DNA of 64,000 nt from assembly GCF_000566685.1 (NCBI RefSeq), contig NZ_AZQN01000003.1, forward strand, positions 992,001 through 1,056,000, given 5' to 3'. Source of the stretch: Dyadobacter tibetensis Y620-1. Lineage in GTDB: Bacteria > Bacteroidota > Bacteroidia > Cytophagales > Spirosomataceae. Below the pieces are notes generated by a model. It did no database searches, was not told the DNA's origin, and worked only from the letters and a program-made list of their open reading frames with translations. The position numbers and the translations under genes were made by a program. The stretch's first letter is position 1. Each line of letters opens with the position of its first letter. Shown here piece by piece: positions 27,801 to 35,758 of this stretch.

Positions 27801-28297
27801 AGCTTCTTTAAAAGGCTCCACAAGCTTTCTATATAGTCACTTTTATAGGTGATGTAGGGATCGTCCAGGTCTACCCAGTAGCCCATTTTTTCGGTCAGGT
27901 CGTTCCATTGATCGGTAAACTTCATAACCGTTTGCTTACATCTTTCGTTGTATTCGGCTACGGAGATCGTCTTTCCAATGTCTTCCTTGGTGATTCCCAA
28001 TTCTTTTTCTACCTGCAACTCTACGGGAAGACCGTGCGTATCCCAGCCTCCCTTACGCTTTACCTGAAAGCCTTGTAAGGTCTTATAGCGGCAGAAGATA
28101 TCTTTGATGGTGCGAGCCATGACATGATGAATGCCTGGGGCTCCATTGGCCGAGGGTGGACCTTCAAAAAAAGTGAAGCCTGGAGAGCCTTCCCGTAAGG
28201 AGACGGAGGCCTCAAAGATTTGTTGTTCCTTCCAGAATTTTAATACCTCGTCACCCACCTGTGGGTAGCTCAGATTTTTATAGGCATTGTATTTCAT
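24851..28297 (-). CDS. ileS: isoleucyl-tRNA synthetase, type-2-like with a GIHH signature
   Basis: 1148 residues, longer than E. coli IleRS (938). The Rossmann catalytic domain begins FTFFEGPPSANGAPGIHH; the class I HIGH signature is replaced by G55-I56-H57-H58. The second signature is KMSKR followed by LGNAVDPFETIGQYG. The CP1 editing domain holds GTGIVHTSPTFGADDF. The anticodon-binding domain follows WDNLKFN, and the C-terminus has no Cys4 zinc site of the kind in E. coli-type enzymes, instead a long Lys/Glu-rich extension. Together these place it in the eukaryote-like type 2 group. It charges tRNA-Ile and clears Val-tRNA-Ile. Its own terminator follows; the gene is monocistronic. Confidence 0.96.
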   Translation of the reverse strand: MKYNAYKNLSYPQVGDEVLKFWKEQQIFEASVSLREGSPGFTFFEGPPSANGAPGIHHVMARTIKDIFCRYKTLQGFQVKRKGGWDTHGLPVELQVEKELGITKEDIGKTISVAEYNERCKQTVMKFTDQWNDLTEKMGYWVDLDDPYITYKSDYIESLWSLLKKLYDKGLLYKGYTIQPYSPAAGTGLSSHELNMPGTYQDVKDTTIVAMFKVKEAASQAIFSDYAQEDIRILAWTTTPWTLPANTALTVGAGINYVLVKTFNPYTHSPVSVVLAKDLVGKYFSEKGKDADFDNYQASDKKVLPWTILSEFKGKQMEGIRYEQLMPYVIPDKGPTGKEAFQVILGDFVTTEDGTGIVHTSPTFGADDFRVAQANGIPAIMVRDESGKEVPIVDRQGRFVKEIGPYAGRFVKPEYYSAEDQADPAFKPTDVLIAIQLKEEGKAFRVEKYEHPYPHCWRTDKPVLYYPLDSWFIKTTAMKDRLVELNKSINWKPESTGSGRFGNWLENLVDWNLSRSRYWGTPLPIWRNDHGDELCIGSIEELKHHLEETIVSEHLTREQALHNSEYLAKLQSGEFDLHRPYVDTICLVSKNGHLMFREPDLIDVWFDSGAMPYAQWHYPFENQEIFNESYPADFISEGVDQTRGWFFTLHAISVMLFDSVAFKNVVSTGLVLDKAGNKMSKRLGNAVDPFETIGQYGPDATRWYMITNAEPWDNLKFNIEGIGEVQRKFFGTLFNTYNFFALYANLDGYVFDETKSVSMAKRTELDRWILSKLNTLIDQVTAQYEDYNPTKAGRLIQDFVTDQLSNWYIRLNRRRFWNPSQEQGAGLTDDKVAAYETLQHCLVTVSQLMSPIAPFFGEWLYKNLTDGLRETAKANNSPFRFESVHLTLFSEIKRDEIDQDLEKSMELAQSISSLVHSIRKGNKLKVRQPLSKILIPVLNADTQRQIEQVKSIILTEVNVKDVEFVKDDSGVIKKKIKPNFKTLGPKFGPKMKEVAAAISALKEEDIKSLEKHGNIELIGQSGMLEIALSDVEIVAEDVPGWLVASADGLTVALDITVTDALRKEGIARDFVNRVQNLRKDSGFDVVDKIKINLQDSDALLSEAIMDNSAYIQQEVQAQELNIVADLNGEATEIEMDEFLLKLKIEVIA

Positions 28298-28309
28298 AAT
28301 CTATTATGC

Positions 28310-28332
28310 GCTAACAGCTGTTGACAGTTAGC
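28310..28332. promoter_or_regulatory. inverted repeat in the ileS leader
   Basis: GCTAAC (28310-28315) and GTTAGC (28327-28332) flank an 11-base centre that itself overlaps the palindrome AACAGCTGTT. In ileS mRNA it would form a small hairpin 13 bases ahead of the start codon and could hide the ribosome entry site, or the DNA could be an operator. No T-box features (specifier loop, T-box sequence) were seen. Confidence 0.35.
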
Positions 28333-28374
28333 ATTAAACAAATTGGGTATATGGCTCGAATCAATTAAAGTCCG

Positions 28375-28382
28375 CAAAATTA
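28375..28382 (-). promoter_or_regulatory. candidate -7 element for ileS
   Basis: Minus strand TAATTTTG, a TAnnTTTG match 78 bases upstream of the ileS ATG. It would place the hairpin at 28310-28332 inside the leader. The -33 region is not a clear TTTG. Confidence 0.4.
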
Positions 28383-28511
28383 CAGATTTTTTCGGGGAAA
28401 GCAGGTACAACCTCTTTCACATCTGTCCTTGAACCGCGCTAATAAGGGCCGCTTTTTATAATTATAGATATTTAATGACTTACTTAGGCTGCAATCCCTT
28501 ATTTTGGGGCT

Positions 28512-29534
28512 ATGATTAAAGACCGGATAAAATGGAGTATGCTTGCAACAGGGGCCCGCAGGGTGGGCCTCGACGGATTTATGTTTTCCTTGTTCGCCAT
28601 TATTGGCCTGGCTTATTTGTGGCCATATCCAGGAACCGAGCAGAGTCCGCTGCACCTACCCGTGGTGTCGATGTATGCCGTTTCCTTAATTTTTTTCTTT
28701 TATGGATTAAAATTAAATCCCAGTAGTTTAAGGGAAGGCCTCCGAAATTGGAAGTTGCATATCTTAGTTCATGCAGCCACATTTCTATTATTCCCTATTC
28801 TGGTTTTTATGATCAGACCCCTATTTCAACAGGCCGGCCAAGATGCCTTATGGCTCTCTATCTTTTTTCTGGCGGCTTTGCCTTCAACCGTTTCTTCATC
28901 GGTTGTCATGGTGTCATTAGCCCAGGGAAATATACCCGCGGCTATTTTTAATGCCAGTATTTCTAGTCTGTTGGGGGTGTTTCTCACCCCTTTGTGGATG
29001 GGGCTGGTTTTAGGTAACTCCAGCCTGTCTTTTGATCTTGGGCCAATAGTCGGAAAACTGGCCTTTCAAGTACTTTTACCAGTGACACTGGGCTTTATGA
29101 TGAACAGACGCTGGGGTGAGTGGGCGTATCGCCATCGTCAGAGAATTAAGTTACTCGATCAGTCATCGATCCTGTTGATCGTTTACACTTCTTTTTGTGC
29201 CTCTTTCGCCGAGCGTTTATTTAGTGGAATGGGGATGTCCGAACTTTTGTTATTAGCAGCGGGCATGCTATTATTATTCTGGTTCATGTATTTACTCTTA
29301 ACTATGGTAGCCGGATTTCTGAGGTTTAACCGGGAAGATAAGGTTACAGCCGTGTTTTGTGGATCCAAAAAATCATTGGTACAAGGTGCCGTGATGGCCA
29401 GGGTGTTATTCGTGGGCCCTCAAGCCGGTTTAATGCTTCTGCCTATTATGACTTATCATGCCTTGCAGCTGATTATGACCAGTATGCTTGCCCAGAGAAT
29501 GGCCGAAAAACTAAGATTAAAACAACAGCTTTGA
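28512..29534 (+). CDS. SBF-like (bile acid:sodium symporter-like) transporter
   Basis: 340 residues, about ten hydrophobic segments. It has the SBF-like signature stretches SLIFFFYGLKLNPSSLREGL, LSIFFLAALPSTVSSSVVM and SLAQGNIPAAIFNASISSLL, then FCGSKKSLVQGAVMARVLF near the end. This is the YfeH/PF13593 branch of the bile acid/sodium symporter superfamily, inner membrane, with unknown natural substrates. It starts a closely packed plus-strand group: the DUF4230 gene follows after 12 bases and the GS-like gene 18 bases after that, so a shared transcript is likely. It could supply the amine substrate or export a product; this is inference. Confidence 0.88.
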   Translation: MIKDRIKWSMLATGARRVGLDGFMFSLFAIIGLAYLWPYPGTEQSPLHLPVVSMYAVSLIFFFYGLKLNPSSLREGLRNWKLHILVHAATFLLFPILVFMIRPLFQQAGQDALWLSIFFLAALPSTVSSSVVMVSLAQGNIPAAIFNASISSLLGVFLTPLWMGLVLGNSSLSFDLGPIVGKLAFQVLLPVTLGFMMNRRWGEWAYRHRQRIKLLDQSSILLIVYTSFCASFAERLFSGMGMSELLLLAAGMLLLFWFMYLLLTMVAGFLRFNREDKVTAVFCGSKKSLVQGAVMARVLFVGPQAGLMLLPIMTYHALQLIMTSMLAQRMAEKLRLKQQL

Positions 29535-29546
29535 ATTTGTTAAATT

Positions 29547-30170
29547 ATGCGTTTAATCAACTGGATCGTAAGATTGATTGTGTTTGCCCTGCTGATTTTA
29601 GGCCTGCGCAGTGTGTATTTGTTATGGAGCAATGGGGAAGGACTTCCCGGTTGGTGGTCGGGAAAGGAAACTGAAGAAACGACCCATCATGTTTTGTTAC
29701 AGGAAATTACGGCCATGGGGAAGTTAGAATTGGTGAAGTATAATTTCAAGGATGTGGTCGAGCAGCAGATCGTGAAGACCTGGCTTCCCAATGCCAAAGC
29801 AATATTGATTGTGCAGGGGGAAGCCATAGGTTGCATCGACCTTACCCAGGTGGTGATAGCGGATATCAGTTCCGAAGAAGAGGTTCTGGTAGTCAATCTG
29901 CCTGATCCAGAGCTTTGTAATTTTAAAATCGATCATACCAAATCCAAAATATACAATTTGGAGTATGCCTTTATGGAGGAGTCAAAACTGATTGATGAGG
30001 CCTATCGCCAGGCAGAAAAACAAATTCAGACCTCCGCGCTTGATATGGGAATTTTAGATCAAACCCGTGAAAATGCTCGGAAAATATTGATTCCAATGCT
30101 TGAAAAGGCATCTGGAAAAAAAGTAGTTCTAAAATTCCCCCTCCATGCACAAGTAGATAAATTAAGATAA
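29547..30170 (+). CDS. DUF4230 domain protein, membrane-anchored
   Basis: 207 residues with one N-terminal membrane segment (LINWIVRLIVFALLILGLRS, no cleavage site evident) and a DUF4230 domain from about 50 on: LQEITAMGKLELVKYNFKDV, IVQGEAIGCIDLTQV, NLPDPELCNFKIDHTKSKIY and ILDQTRENARKILIPMLE. The function of DUF4230 is not established; the proteins are found widely in Bacteroidota and Firmicutes. It is sandwiched between the SBF-like transporter and the GS-like gene with tight spacing. Nothing suggests catalysis. Confidence 0.85.
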   Translation: MRLINWIVRLIVFALLILGLRSVYLLWSNGEGLPGWWSGKETEETTHHVLLQEITAMGKLELVKYNFKDVVEQQIVKTWLPNAKAILIVQGEAIGCIDLTQVVIADISSEEEVLVVNLPDPELCNFKIDHTKSKIYNLEYAFMEESKLIDEAYRQAEKQIQTSALDMGILDQTRENARKILIPMLEKASGKKVVLKFPLHAQVDKLR

Positions 30171-30188
30171 ACCTAAAACCTACATTCT

Positions 30189-31550
30189 ATGATTACCCTT
30201 GAAAACCTAGCAGTATTAATAGAAGAAGAACGTGTGGACACCATTGTTGTAGCCTTTACCGACCATTATGGCAGGCTGCTGGGCAAGCGTGTGGACGCCG
30301 ACTATTTTATGGATAGCGTGGTTCGCGATGGTACTCATGGTTGCAACTATCTGCTTACGACGGATATGGAAATGAATCCGGTTCCCGGGTACACTTATGC
30401 CAACTGGGAGCTTGGCTATGGCGATTTTCATATGGTACCCGACTTGAGCACGCTGAGAATTGCCGACTGGCTGGACAAAACGGCAATGGTCCTTTGTGAT
30501 TTGGTAGATGAAAAAAATCATTCTTTAGATATTGTCGCCCCACGATCCATATTAAAAAAGCAGTTGGAGGCAGTGGCACAGGATGAGCTAGCCTGTTTTG
30601 CCGCTTCAGAACTGGAATATTATCTTTTAGAAAATAATTACCGTGAGGCTTTTGATAAAAACTACCAGGATCTTAAACCCGCTGGATATTATTTGGAAGA
30701 TTACCATATCATGCAGGGTACACGCAATGAGCATTTTACTTCTAAAGTGCGTCGTCATCTCAAAAAATCAGGGGTTCCGGTGGAGACTTCCAAGGGGGAA
30801 TGGGGCCTGGGGCAGCATGAATTGAACGTGCGTTATGCCGAAATCTTACCCATGGCTGATAATCACGTAGTTTATAAACAGTGTTTAAAGGAGGTAGCTG
30901 ACGCAATGGGCCTTAGTGTCACTTTTATGGCAAAATATTCCACTGACCAGGCAGGGTCCAGCAGTCATATCCATATGAGTCTGTGGAAAGATGGGAAGAA
31001 TGCCTTTATAGGAGATCAGGTGTTTGGGCCTGTAAAAGGTTCGGATCTATTTCGCTGGTTTCTGGGTGGATGGATCAAGTATGTGCCCGATGTGATGCCT
31101 TTTTATGCGCCTACCGTAAATTCCTATAAGCGCTTCGTAGACGGTTCGTGGGCGCCTACTCGGTTGGCATGGAGCTACGACAACCGCACGGCGGGTTTTA
31201 GGGTGGTAGGTTCAGGAGCTAGTTTGCGCATCGAATGCCGCATTCCTGGGGCCGATTGTAATCCTTACTTGGCCTTTGCGGCTTCCTTGGCATCTGGATT
31301 GGCGGGGATTAAGAATAAAATTGAGCCGCCGGCCATATTCGAAGGAGATATCTATGCCGCTGCGCACCTTCCCAGGGTGCCTTATACCCTGGCAGAGGCC
31401 ATCCCTCTCTTCGAAAATAGTACTTTCGCCAGCGAAGCTTTCGGCGAGGAGGTGGTGAAACATTACACACATTTTTTTAAACAAGAGCAGAAAGCATATA
31501 ATGAATCGGTGACGGACTGGGAGCGCAAAAGGTATTTTGAGCGAATATAA
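30189..31550 (+). CDS. glutamine synthetase-like ligase (gamma-glutamylamide synthetase type)
   Basis: 453 residues, the length of GlnA3/GlnA4/PuuA-type proteins. The N-terminal beta-grasp part (DTIVVAFTDHYGRLLGKRVD) is followed by the catalytic domain with AASELEYYLLE (metal glutamates), GLGQHELNVRY, GSSSHIHMSLW (ATP/metal His), and RLAWSYDNRTAGFRVV with RIECRIPGADCNPYL at the end. The adenylylation Tyr region of true glutamine synthetase is absent. These enzymes join glutamate to an amine such as ethanolamine, isopropylamine or putrescine. The downstream SDR, aldehyde dehydrogenase and glutamine amidotransferase genes support an amine or amino-alcohol degradation role over ammonia assimilation. 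Confidence 0.88.
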   Translation: MITLENLAVLIEEERVDTIVVAFTDHYGRLLGKRVDADYFMDSVVRDGTHGCNYLLTTDMEMNPVPGYTYANWELGYGDFHMVPDLSTLRIADWLDKTAMVLCDLVDEKNHSLDIVAPRSILKKQLEAVAQDELACFAASELEYYLLENNYREAFDKNYQDLKPAGYYLEDYHIMQGTRNEHFTSKVRRHLKKSGVPVETSKGEWGLGQHELNVRYAEILPMADNHVVYKQCLKEVADAMGLSVTFMAKYSTDQAGSSSHIHMSLWKDGKNAFIGDQVFGPVKGSDLFRWFLGGWIKYVPDVMPFYAPTVNSYKRFVDGSWAPTRLAWSYDNRTAGFRVVGSGASLRIECRIPGADCNPYLAFAASLASGLAGIKNKIEPPAIFEGDIYAAAHLPRVPYTLAEAIPLFENSTFASEAFGEEVVKHYTHFFKQEQKAYNESVTDWERKRYFERI

Positions 31551-31694
31551 TTCGGTATCTTTAATCCCATATTTTATTTATTCCTCGCATCCGATGTTAA
31601 TGGAACGGTTTTGTAGCCATAAACGCAGCGGTAGCTTTAGAGTACTGAAGTTTTTTGATCGTTATTGTTTTACTAGACATTAATCAACTATAAA

Positions 31695-32888
31695 ATGAAA
31701 AAATTTGGACCATTAGCCCTTGCGATTGTATTCTTTTTGAATCTGTCCTGCCAATCGCAAACAGAGCAGAAGAAGGAGGAGGTTTCGTCAGGGAAAGGTG
31801 TAGGCCTTCAGCTGATTACCGATGAACTTACGCTTCCCACAGCCTTTGCTGTAACCAGCCACTCACCGGAGCTTTTATTTGTTACCGAGCAGGAAGGGCG
31901 AATCCGAGTGATTCAGGATGGGCAGTTAAGACAGGCACCATTTCTGGATATTACCAATGAGGTGTTAAAAAAGGACGGTTATGACGAGCGGGGTTTGTTG
32001 GGCCTTGCCTTTCACCCTAACTACGCTTCGAATGGTTTGTTTTATGTCTATTGTAGTGTTGAAGCGAAGGGTGCTAATCACCGGTCTGAAGTTCGGGAGT
32101 ATAAGGTGCAAGCCGGTAACCCACTTGTAGCCGACAAGGCTTCCAAGCGTGTAGTCCTGGAATTCGATCAACCTGAAGGGAACCATAATGGAGGAGAGTT
32201 GAAGTTTGGGAATGATGGCTTCCTCTATATTGGGGTAGGTGATGGGGGTGGTGCCGGTGATAAACACGGCACTATTGGAAATGCTCAGGATCGCAGCAAT
32301 CTTTTGGGGAAAATCCTTCGTATCGATGTAAATCAAAAACCTTATGGTATCCCCAGTGACAACCCCTTTGTAAGTGAGAAGAATGTACGTCCGGAAATAT
32401 ATGCCTATGGTTTGCGAAATCCCTGGAGATTTAGTTTTGACAAGGCCGATCAGCGGCTATTTGCGGGAGATGTGGGTCAGAATAAGTATGAGGAGATTGA
32501 TATTATTGAAAAGGGGGGAAATTATGGTTGGAGAGCACTAGAAGGATTTCAGGTCTTTAACGACAAGGACCCCCAGCCCAAAAATCCAATTGACCCTATT
32601 TTTGAATATCCACATTCGGAAGGTATCAGTATTACAGGAGGGTATGTTTATCGTGGAAAGTCGATACCTCATTTAGCAGGGAGTTATATCTATGGCGATA
32701 TGTCGGGCCCCATTTGGAAGCTAAGCCAGGGTGCGGATAAAAAATGGACCAGCGAGAAAATGGAGATATCTAAGAGTACTGGCTATTGGCATGTTTACAG
32801 TTTTGGAGAAGACCTTGATGGAGAGCTCTATGTATTGGTGCGCATACTGGGCGATGCCAAGGGTGCGGTATATAAGCTGATTCCCTAG
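31695..32888 (+). CDS. PQQ-dependent sugar dehydrogenase, lipoprotein
   Basis: 397 residues. The signal peptide with lipobox FFLNLSC makes it a periplasm-facing lipoprotein. The six-bladed beta-propeller of soluble aldose sugar dehydrogenases is recognised by DERGLLGLAFHPNYA, EGNHNGGELKFGNDGFLYIG, YAYGLRNPWRFSFDKA, GDVGQNKYEEIDIIEKGGN and NYGWRALEG. The family uses pyrroloquinoline quinone to oxidise sugars or alcohols. No pqq biosynthesis genes are in the window; many Bacteroidota use imported PQQ. It lies 144 bases after the GS-like gene and ends in its own terminator, so it may be a separate unit. Confidence 0.92.
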   Translation: MKKFGPLALAIVFFLNLSCQSQTEQKKEEVSSGKGVGLQLITDELTLPTAFAVTSHSPELLFVTEQEGRIRVIQDGQLRQAPFLDITNEVLKKDGYDERGLLGLAFHPNYASNGLFYVYCSVEAKGANHRSEVREYKVQAGNPLVADKASKRVVLEFDQPEGNHNGGELKFGNDGFLYIGVGDGGGAGDKHGTIGNAQDRSNLLGKILRIDVNQKPYGIPSDNPFVSEKNVRPEIYAYGLRNPWRFSFDKADQRLFAGDVGQNKYEEIDIIEKGGNYGWRALEGFQVFNDKDPQPKNPIDPIFEYPHSEGISITGGYVYRGKSIPHLAGSYIYGDMSGPIWKLSQGADKKWTSEKMEISKSTGYWHVYSFGEDLDGELYVLVRILGDAKGAVYKLIP

Positions 32889-32911
32889 CGGAAAATTGCG
32901 GTTAATAGCAC

Positions 32912-32945
32912 AATGAGGCCTGATCGGATTGGGCCTCATTTTTTT
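32912..32945 (+). terminator. rho-independent terminator after the PQQ dehydrogenase
   Basis: AATGAGGCC (32912-32920) and GGCCTCATT (32932-32940) form a 9-base stem with an 11-base loop, followed by five more T bases. A textbook terminator for the plus strand. Confidence 0.9.
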
Positions 32946-33497
32946 ATGATGTTTTTGAAAAACGGGTTTGTGTCAATTCCCCATCCCCGGATTAGGAATG
33001 TTTATTGTATGGCTTCTAAACCTGATATAAATTATTAAGTGATATCTCTCTTCTTTTCAAAAAATAAAAATGTAAAAACATAGCTTATCCTAAAGTTCTA
33101 ATCGATTCCCATTCGGGCCCTCAATTGGATCGGAGTAAAATACTCAGTAGATTTAATACCTGTAGGGGAGTCCTTCGATTGTCATACATTTAAACCGTGT
33201 TTTGCGAGGAATTTGTTTCTGATTCACAAGATTTTCAGGTGCAGGTCTGTTCCAATTCCAGTAATTCTTTTCAAGGGCTTAAACAATAAACAGGGTATGG
33301 ACAATATCCTTTAGATTTCTGATAAGTTATGCGGGAGAAGGCAGGACGAATATAGAAATTTTATGACCCTGGTTGCAATAAGGTGATTTGTGCTTATTTT
33401 AATCGTGAGGTATTATTGGAAATATTATTTTGCAAATAGCCTTTAATACCCTTATAATAGTATCCAAAAAGTATTAGTACCTTAACACCATCATAAA
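32946..33497. other. intergenic region, no gene seen
   Basis: About 550 AT-rich bases with no open frame of note on either strand. It separates the GS-like/PQQ dehydrogenase part from the SDR/ALDH/amidotransferase operon and should hold the promoter of the latter; no clear TAnnTTTG was found. Confidence 0.5.
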
Positions 33498-34271
33498 ATG
33501 CGCCTAAAAAATAAAGTTGCCCTGATCACCGGCGGAAGCGGCGGGATCGGGCGTGAGACTGCCTTGTTATTTGCCCGTGAAGGTGCACAGATAGTAGTTT
33601 CGGATGTCAACCAGGAAATGGGTCAACAGACAGCCGATATGATTGTCGAGCAAGGAGGAGAAGCCTATTTTATTTATTCCGATGTCTCAAAGGATGCCGA
33701 CTGTAAGGCGATGGTAGCTTTCACCGAAGAAAAGTTTGGCAAACTGAATATTCTCTTCAATAATGCCGGCATCATGCATAGCGACGACGACAACGCAATG
33801 ACTACAGAGGAGTCGGTGTGGGATCTTACTATGAATATCAATGCGAAAGGAGTATTTCTGGGTTGTAAATATGGGATTCCGGCGCTTCAAAGAGCGGGAG
33901 GTGGATCTGTTATTAATACCGCCTCATTTGTCGCAATTCTAGGTGCGGCTACTCCTCAAATCGCATATACTGCCAGCAAGGGGGCAGTCCTGGCATTGAC
34001 CCGGGAGCTAGCGGTGATTCATGCCCGAGAAAATATCCGCGTGAATGCCCTCTGCCCAGGGCCGCTGCGCACCGAATTATTAATGAAATTTTTGAACACA
34101 GAGGAAAAGAAACAACGGAGGCTTGTTCATGTTCCCATGGGGCGCTTTGGAGAGGCCAAAGAAATGGCCTCTGCCGTACTTTTCCTGGCATCAGATGAGT
34201 CTACCTATGTTACGGGTACCGATTTTCTGGTAGATGGCGGAATAACTGCGGCCTATGTAACTCCACTCTGA
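33498..34271 (+). CDS. SDR family NAD(P)-dependent oxidoreductase
   Basis: 257 residues. TGGSGGIG (11-18) is the glycine motif, the aspartate in VVSDVNQE suggests NAD, NNAG lies in NILFNNAGIMHS, and the catalytic Ser and Tyr-Lys are in VINTASFVAIL and YTASKGAV. The ending YVTGTDFLVDGGITAAYV is that of FabG-like (classical) members. It leads a three-gene unit with an aldehyde dehydrogenase (92 bases on) and a glutamine amidotransferase. In gamma-glutamyl amine pathways a dehydrogenase oxidises the hydroxyl of a gamma-glutamylated amino alcohol to an aldehyde, a role this SDR could fill. Confidence 0.9.
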   Translation: MRLKNKVALITGGSGGIGRETALLFAREGAQIVVSDVNQEMGQQTADMIVEQGGEAYFIYSDVSKDADCKAMVAFTEEKFGKLNILFNNAGIMHSDDDNAMTTEESVWDLTMNINAKGVFLGCKYGIPALQRAGGGSVINTASFVAILGAATPQIAYTASKGAVLALTRELAVIHARENIRVNALCPGPLRTELLMKFLNTEEKKQRRLVHVPMGRFGEAKEMASAVLFLASDESTYVTGTDFLVDGGITAAYVTPL

Positions 34272-34362
34272 TCGGGAGGAGGGAGATTAGACATCGATCA
34301 AAAGGAATTGCTTTATTTTGGCAAGGGAAACCTGTATATTACATCAAGCAAATATCAATAGG

Positions 34363-35751
34363 ATGGCAATACAAAGGACAATAAGCCCCATAGATGGCTC
34401 AGTGTATGTGGAAAGAGAATTAGCAGATGACTTTACTTTAGAGTCGGCATTGGTCAAAGCCAAGGTTGCTCAGGCTTTCTGGAAAAATACCACCTTGGCT
34501 GAACGGGCCGAAATCTGTCGGAAGGCGGTGGGGTATTTTCTTGACCATGCCGAAGAGATTGGGTTGGAGCTTACCTGGCAAATGGGTCGACCCATTCGCT
34601 ATACGGCCAATGAGATTAAAAAGGGTTTTAAAGACCGTGCCGAATATATGATCGGCATTGCCGAAGATGCACTTGCCGATATAGACGTAGAGGAAATGCC
34701 CGGTTTTGAATGTTTTATTACCCGCGAACCACTAGGGACCGTTTTCGTGGTAGCGCCCTGGAATTATCCATACCTTACCTCGGTGAACTCGGTGATACCG
34801 GCTATTATGGCAGGCAATGCCGTGATTCTCAAGCATGCACAGCAAACACCACTTTGCGCAGAGCGCTATGCGCAGGCTTTTGCTCATGCTGGACTACCCG
34901 AGGGTGTTTTTCAATTTTTACATCTAAGTCATGAGCAGGTTGCCCAGGTAATTGGCGATTCGAGGGTTGACTTTGTGGCTTTTACAGGCTCGGTAGAAGG
35001 GGGAAAGGCCGTGCAGCGTGCCATAGGTGAGCGCTTTATAGTGGCTGGTCTGGAGCTTGGCGGAAAAGATCCTGCCTATGTGCGAAGCGATGCAAACCTG
35101 GAAGAAGCTATAGAAAATTTGGTGGATGGAGCCTTTTTTAATTCGGGACAGTCTTGTTGTGGAGTGGAGCGAATATACGTTCACAAATCGGTGTATGAGC
35201 CCTTCGTAAGAGGTTTTGTAGAACTGACCAGCACTTATAAATTGGGAAATCCACTGGAGGAGGCTACTACTATTGGTCCCATGGTAAGGACAGGAGCGGC
35301 AGATTTTGTTCGGAAGCAGATCTCAGAAGCTCTGGAGAATGGGGCTAAAGCTCTCCTGGATCCTGACACCTTTCCTGCCGACCAAGCCGGTACGCCGTAT
35401 ATGGGTCCGCAGATATTAGTGGATGTCGATCACAGCATGCGCATCATGAAGGAGGAGACTTTTGGCCCGGTGGTAGGCATTATGGCTGTGAACAGCGATG
35501 AAGAGGCTATCACTTTAATGAATGACAGCCCCTATGGGCTTACTGCATCTGTATGGACCACCGATATGGAGGCCGCCTTAACCATAGGGGACCAGATTGA
35601 AACGGGTACCTTGTTTATGAATCGCTGCGACTATCTTGACCCGGCTCTTGCCTGGACAGGAGTGAAAAATTCTGGCCGGGGATGTACCTTGTCAAGTCTG
35701 GGATATGAAGCGTTGACCAGGCCGAAGTCCTTCCATTTAAAAATTACCTGA
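34363..35751 (+). CDS. aldehyde dehydrogenase family protein
   Basis: The ATG at 34363 (MAIQRTISPIDGSVYVERE) gives 462 residues; an in-frame TTG at 34318 is less likely. Catalytic residues are visible: N134 in APWNYPY, E231 in LELGGKD and the nucleophile C265 in NSGQSCC. The cofactor loop FTGSVEGGKAVQ and the C-terminal KEETFGPVVGI are also present. It oxidises an aldehyde to an acid with NAD(P). Spaced 7 bases from the glutamine amidotransferase gene, it corresponds in context to the PuuC-like step of a gamma-glutamylated intermediate; the true substrate is unproven. Confidence 0.94.
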   Translation: MAIQRTISPIDGSVYVERELADDFTLESALVKAKVAQAFWKNTTLAERAEICRKAVGYFLDHAEEIGLELTWQMGRPIRYTANEIKKGFKDRAEYMIGIAEDALADIDVEEMPGFECFITREPLGTVFVVAPWNYPYLTSVNSVIPAIMAGNAVILKHAQQTPLCAERYAQAFAHAGLPEGVFQFLHLSHEQVAQVIGDSRVDFVAFTGSVEGGKAVQRAIGERFIVAGLELGGKDPAYVRSDANLEEAIENLVDGAFFNSGQSCCGVERIYVHKSVYEPFVRGFVELTSTYKLGNPLEEATTIGPMVRTGAADFVRKQISEALENGAKALLDPDTFPADQAGTPYMGPQILVDVDHSMRIMKEETFGPVVGIMAVNSDEEAITLMNDSPYGLTASVWTTDMEAALTIGDQIETGTLFMNRCDYLDPALAWTGVKNSGRGCTLSSLGYEALTRPKSFHLKIT

Positions 35752-35758
35752 GCAGGTT

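Noticed and set aside
28310-28332. T-box riboswitch ahead of ileS
   Set aside because: No T-box sequence, specifier loop or antiterminator was found; the leader is short and T-boxes are not expected in Bacteroidota.
31695-32888. PQQ dehydrogenase as a member of the gamma-glutamylation pathway
   Set aside because: It is a periplasmic lipoprotein with its own terminator, while the other steps would be cytoplasmic; proximity alone is not enough.
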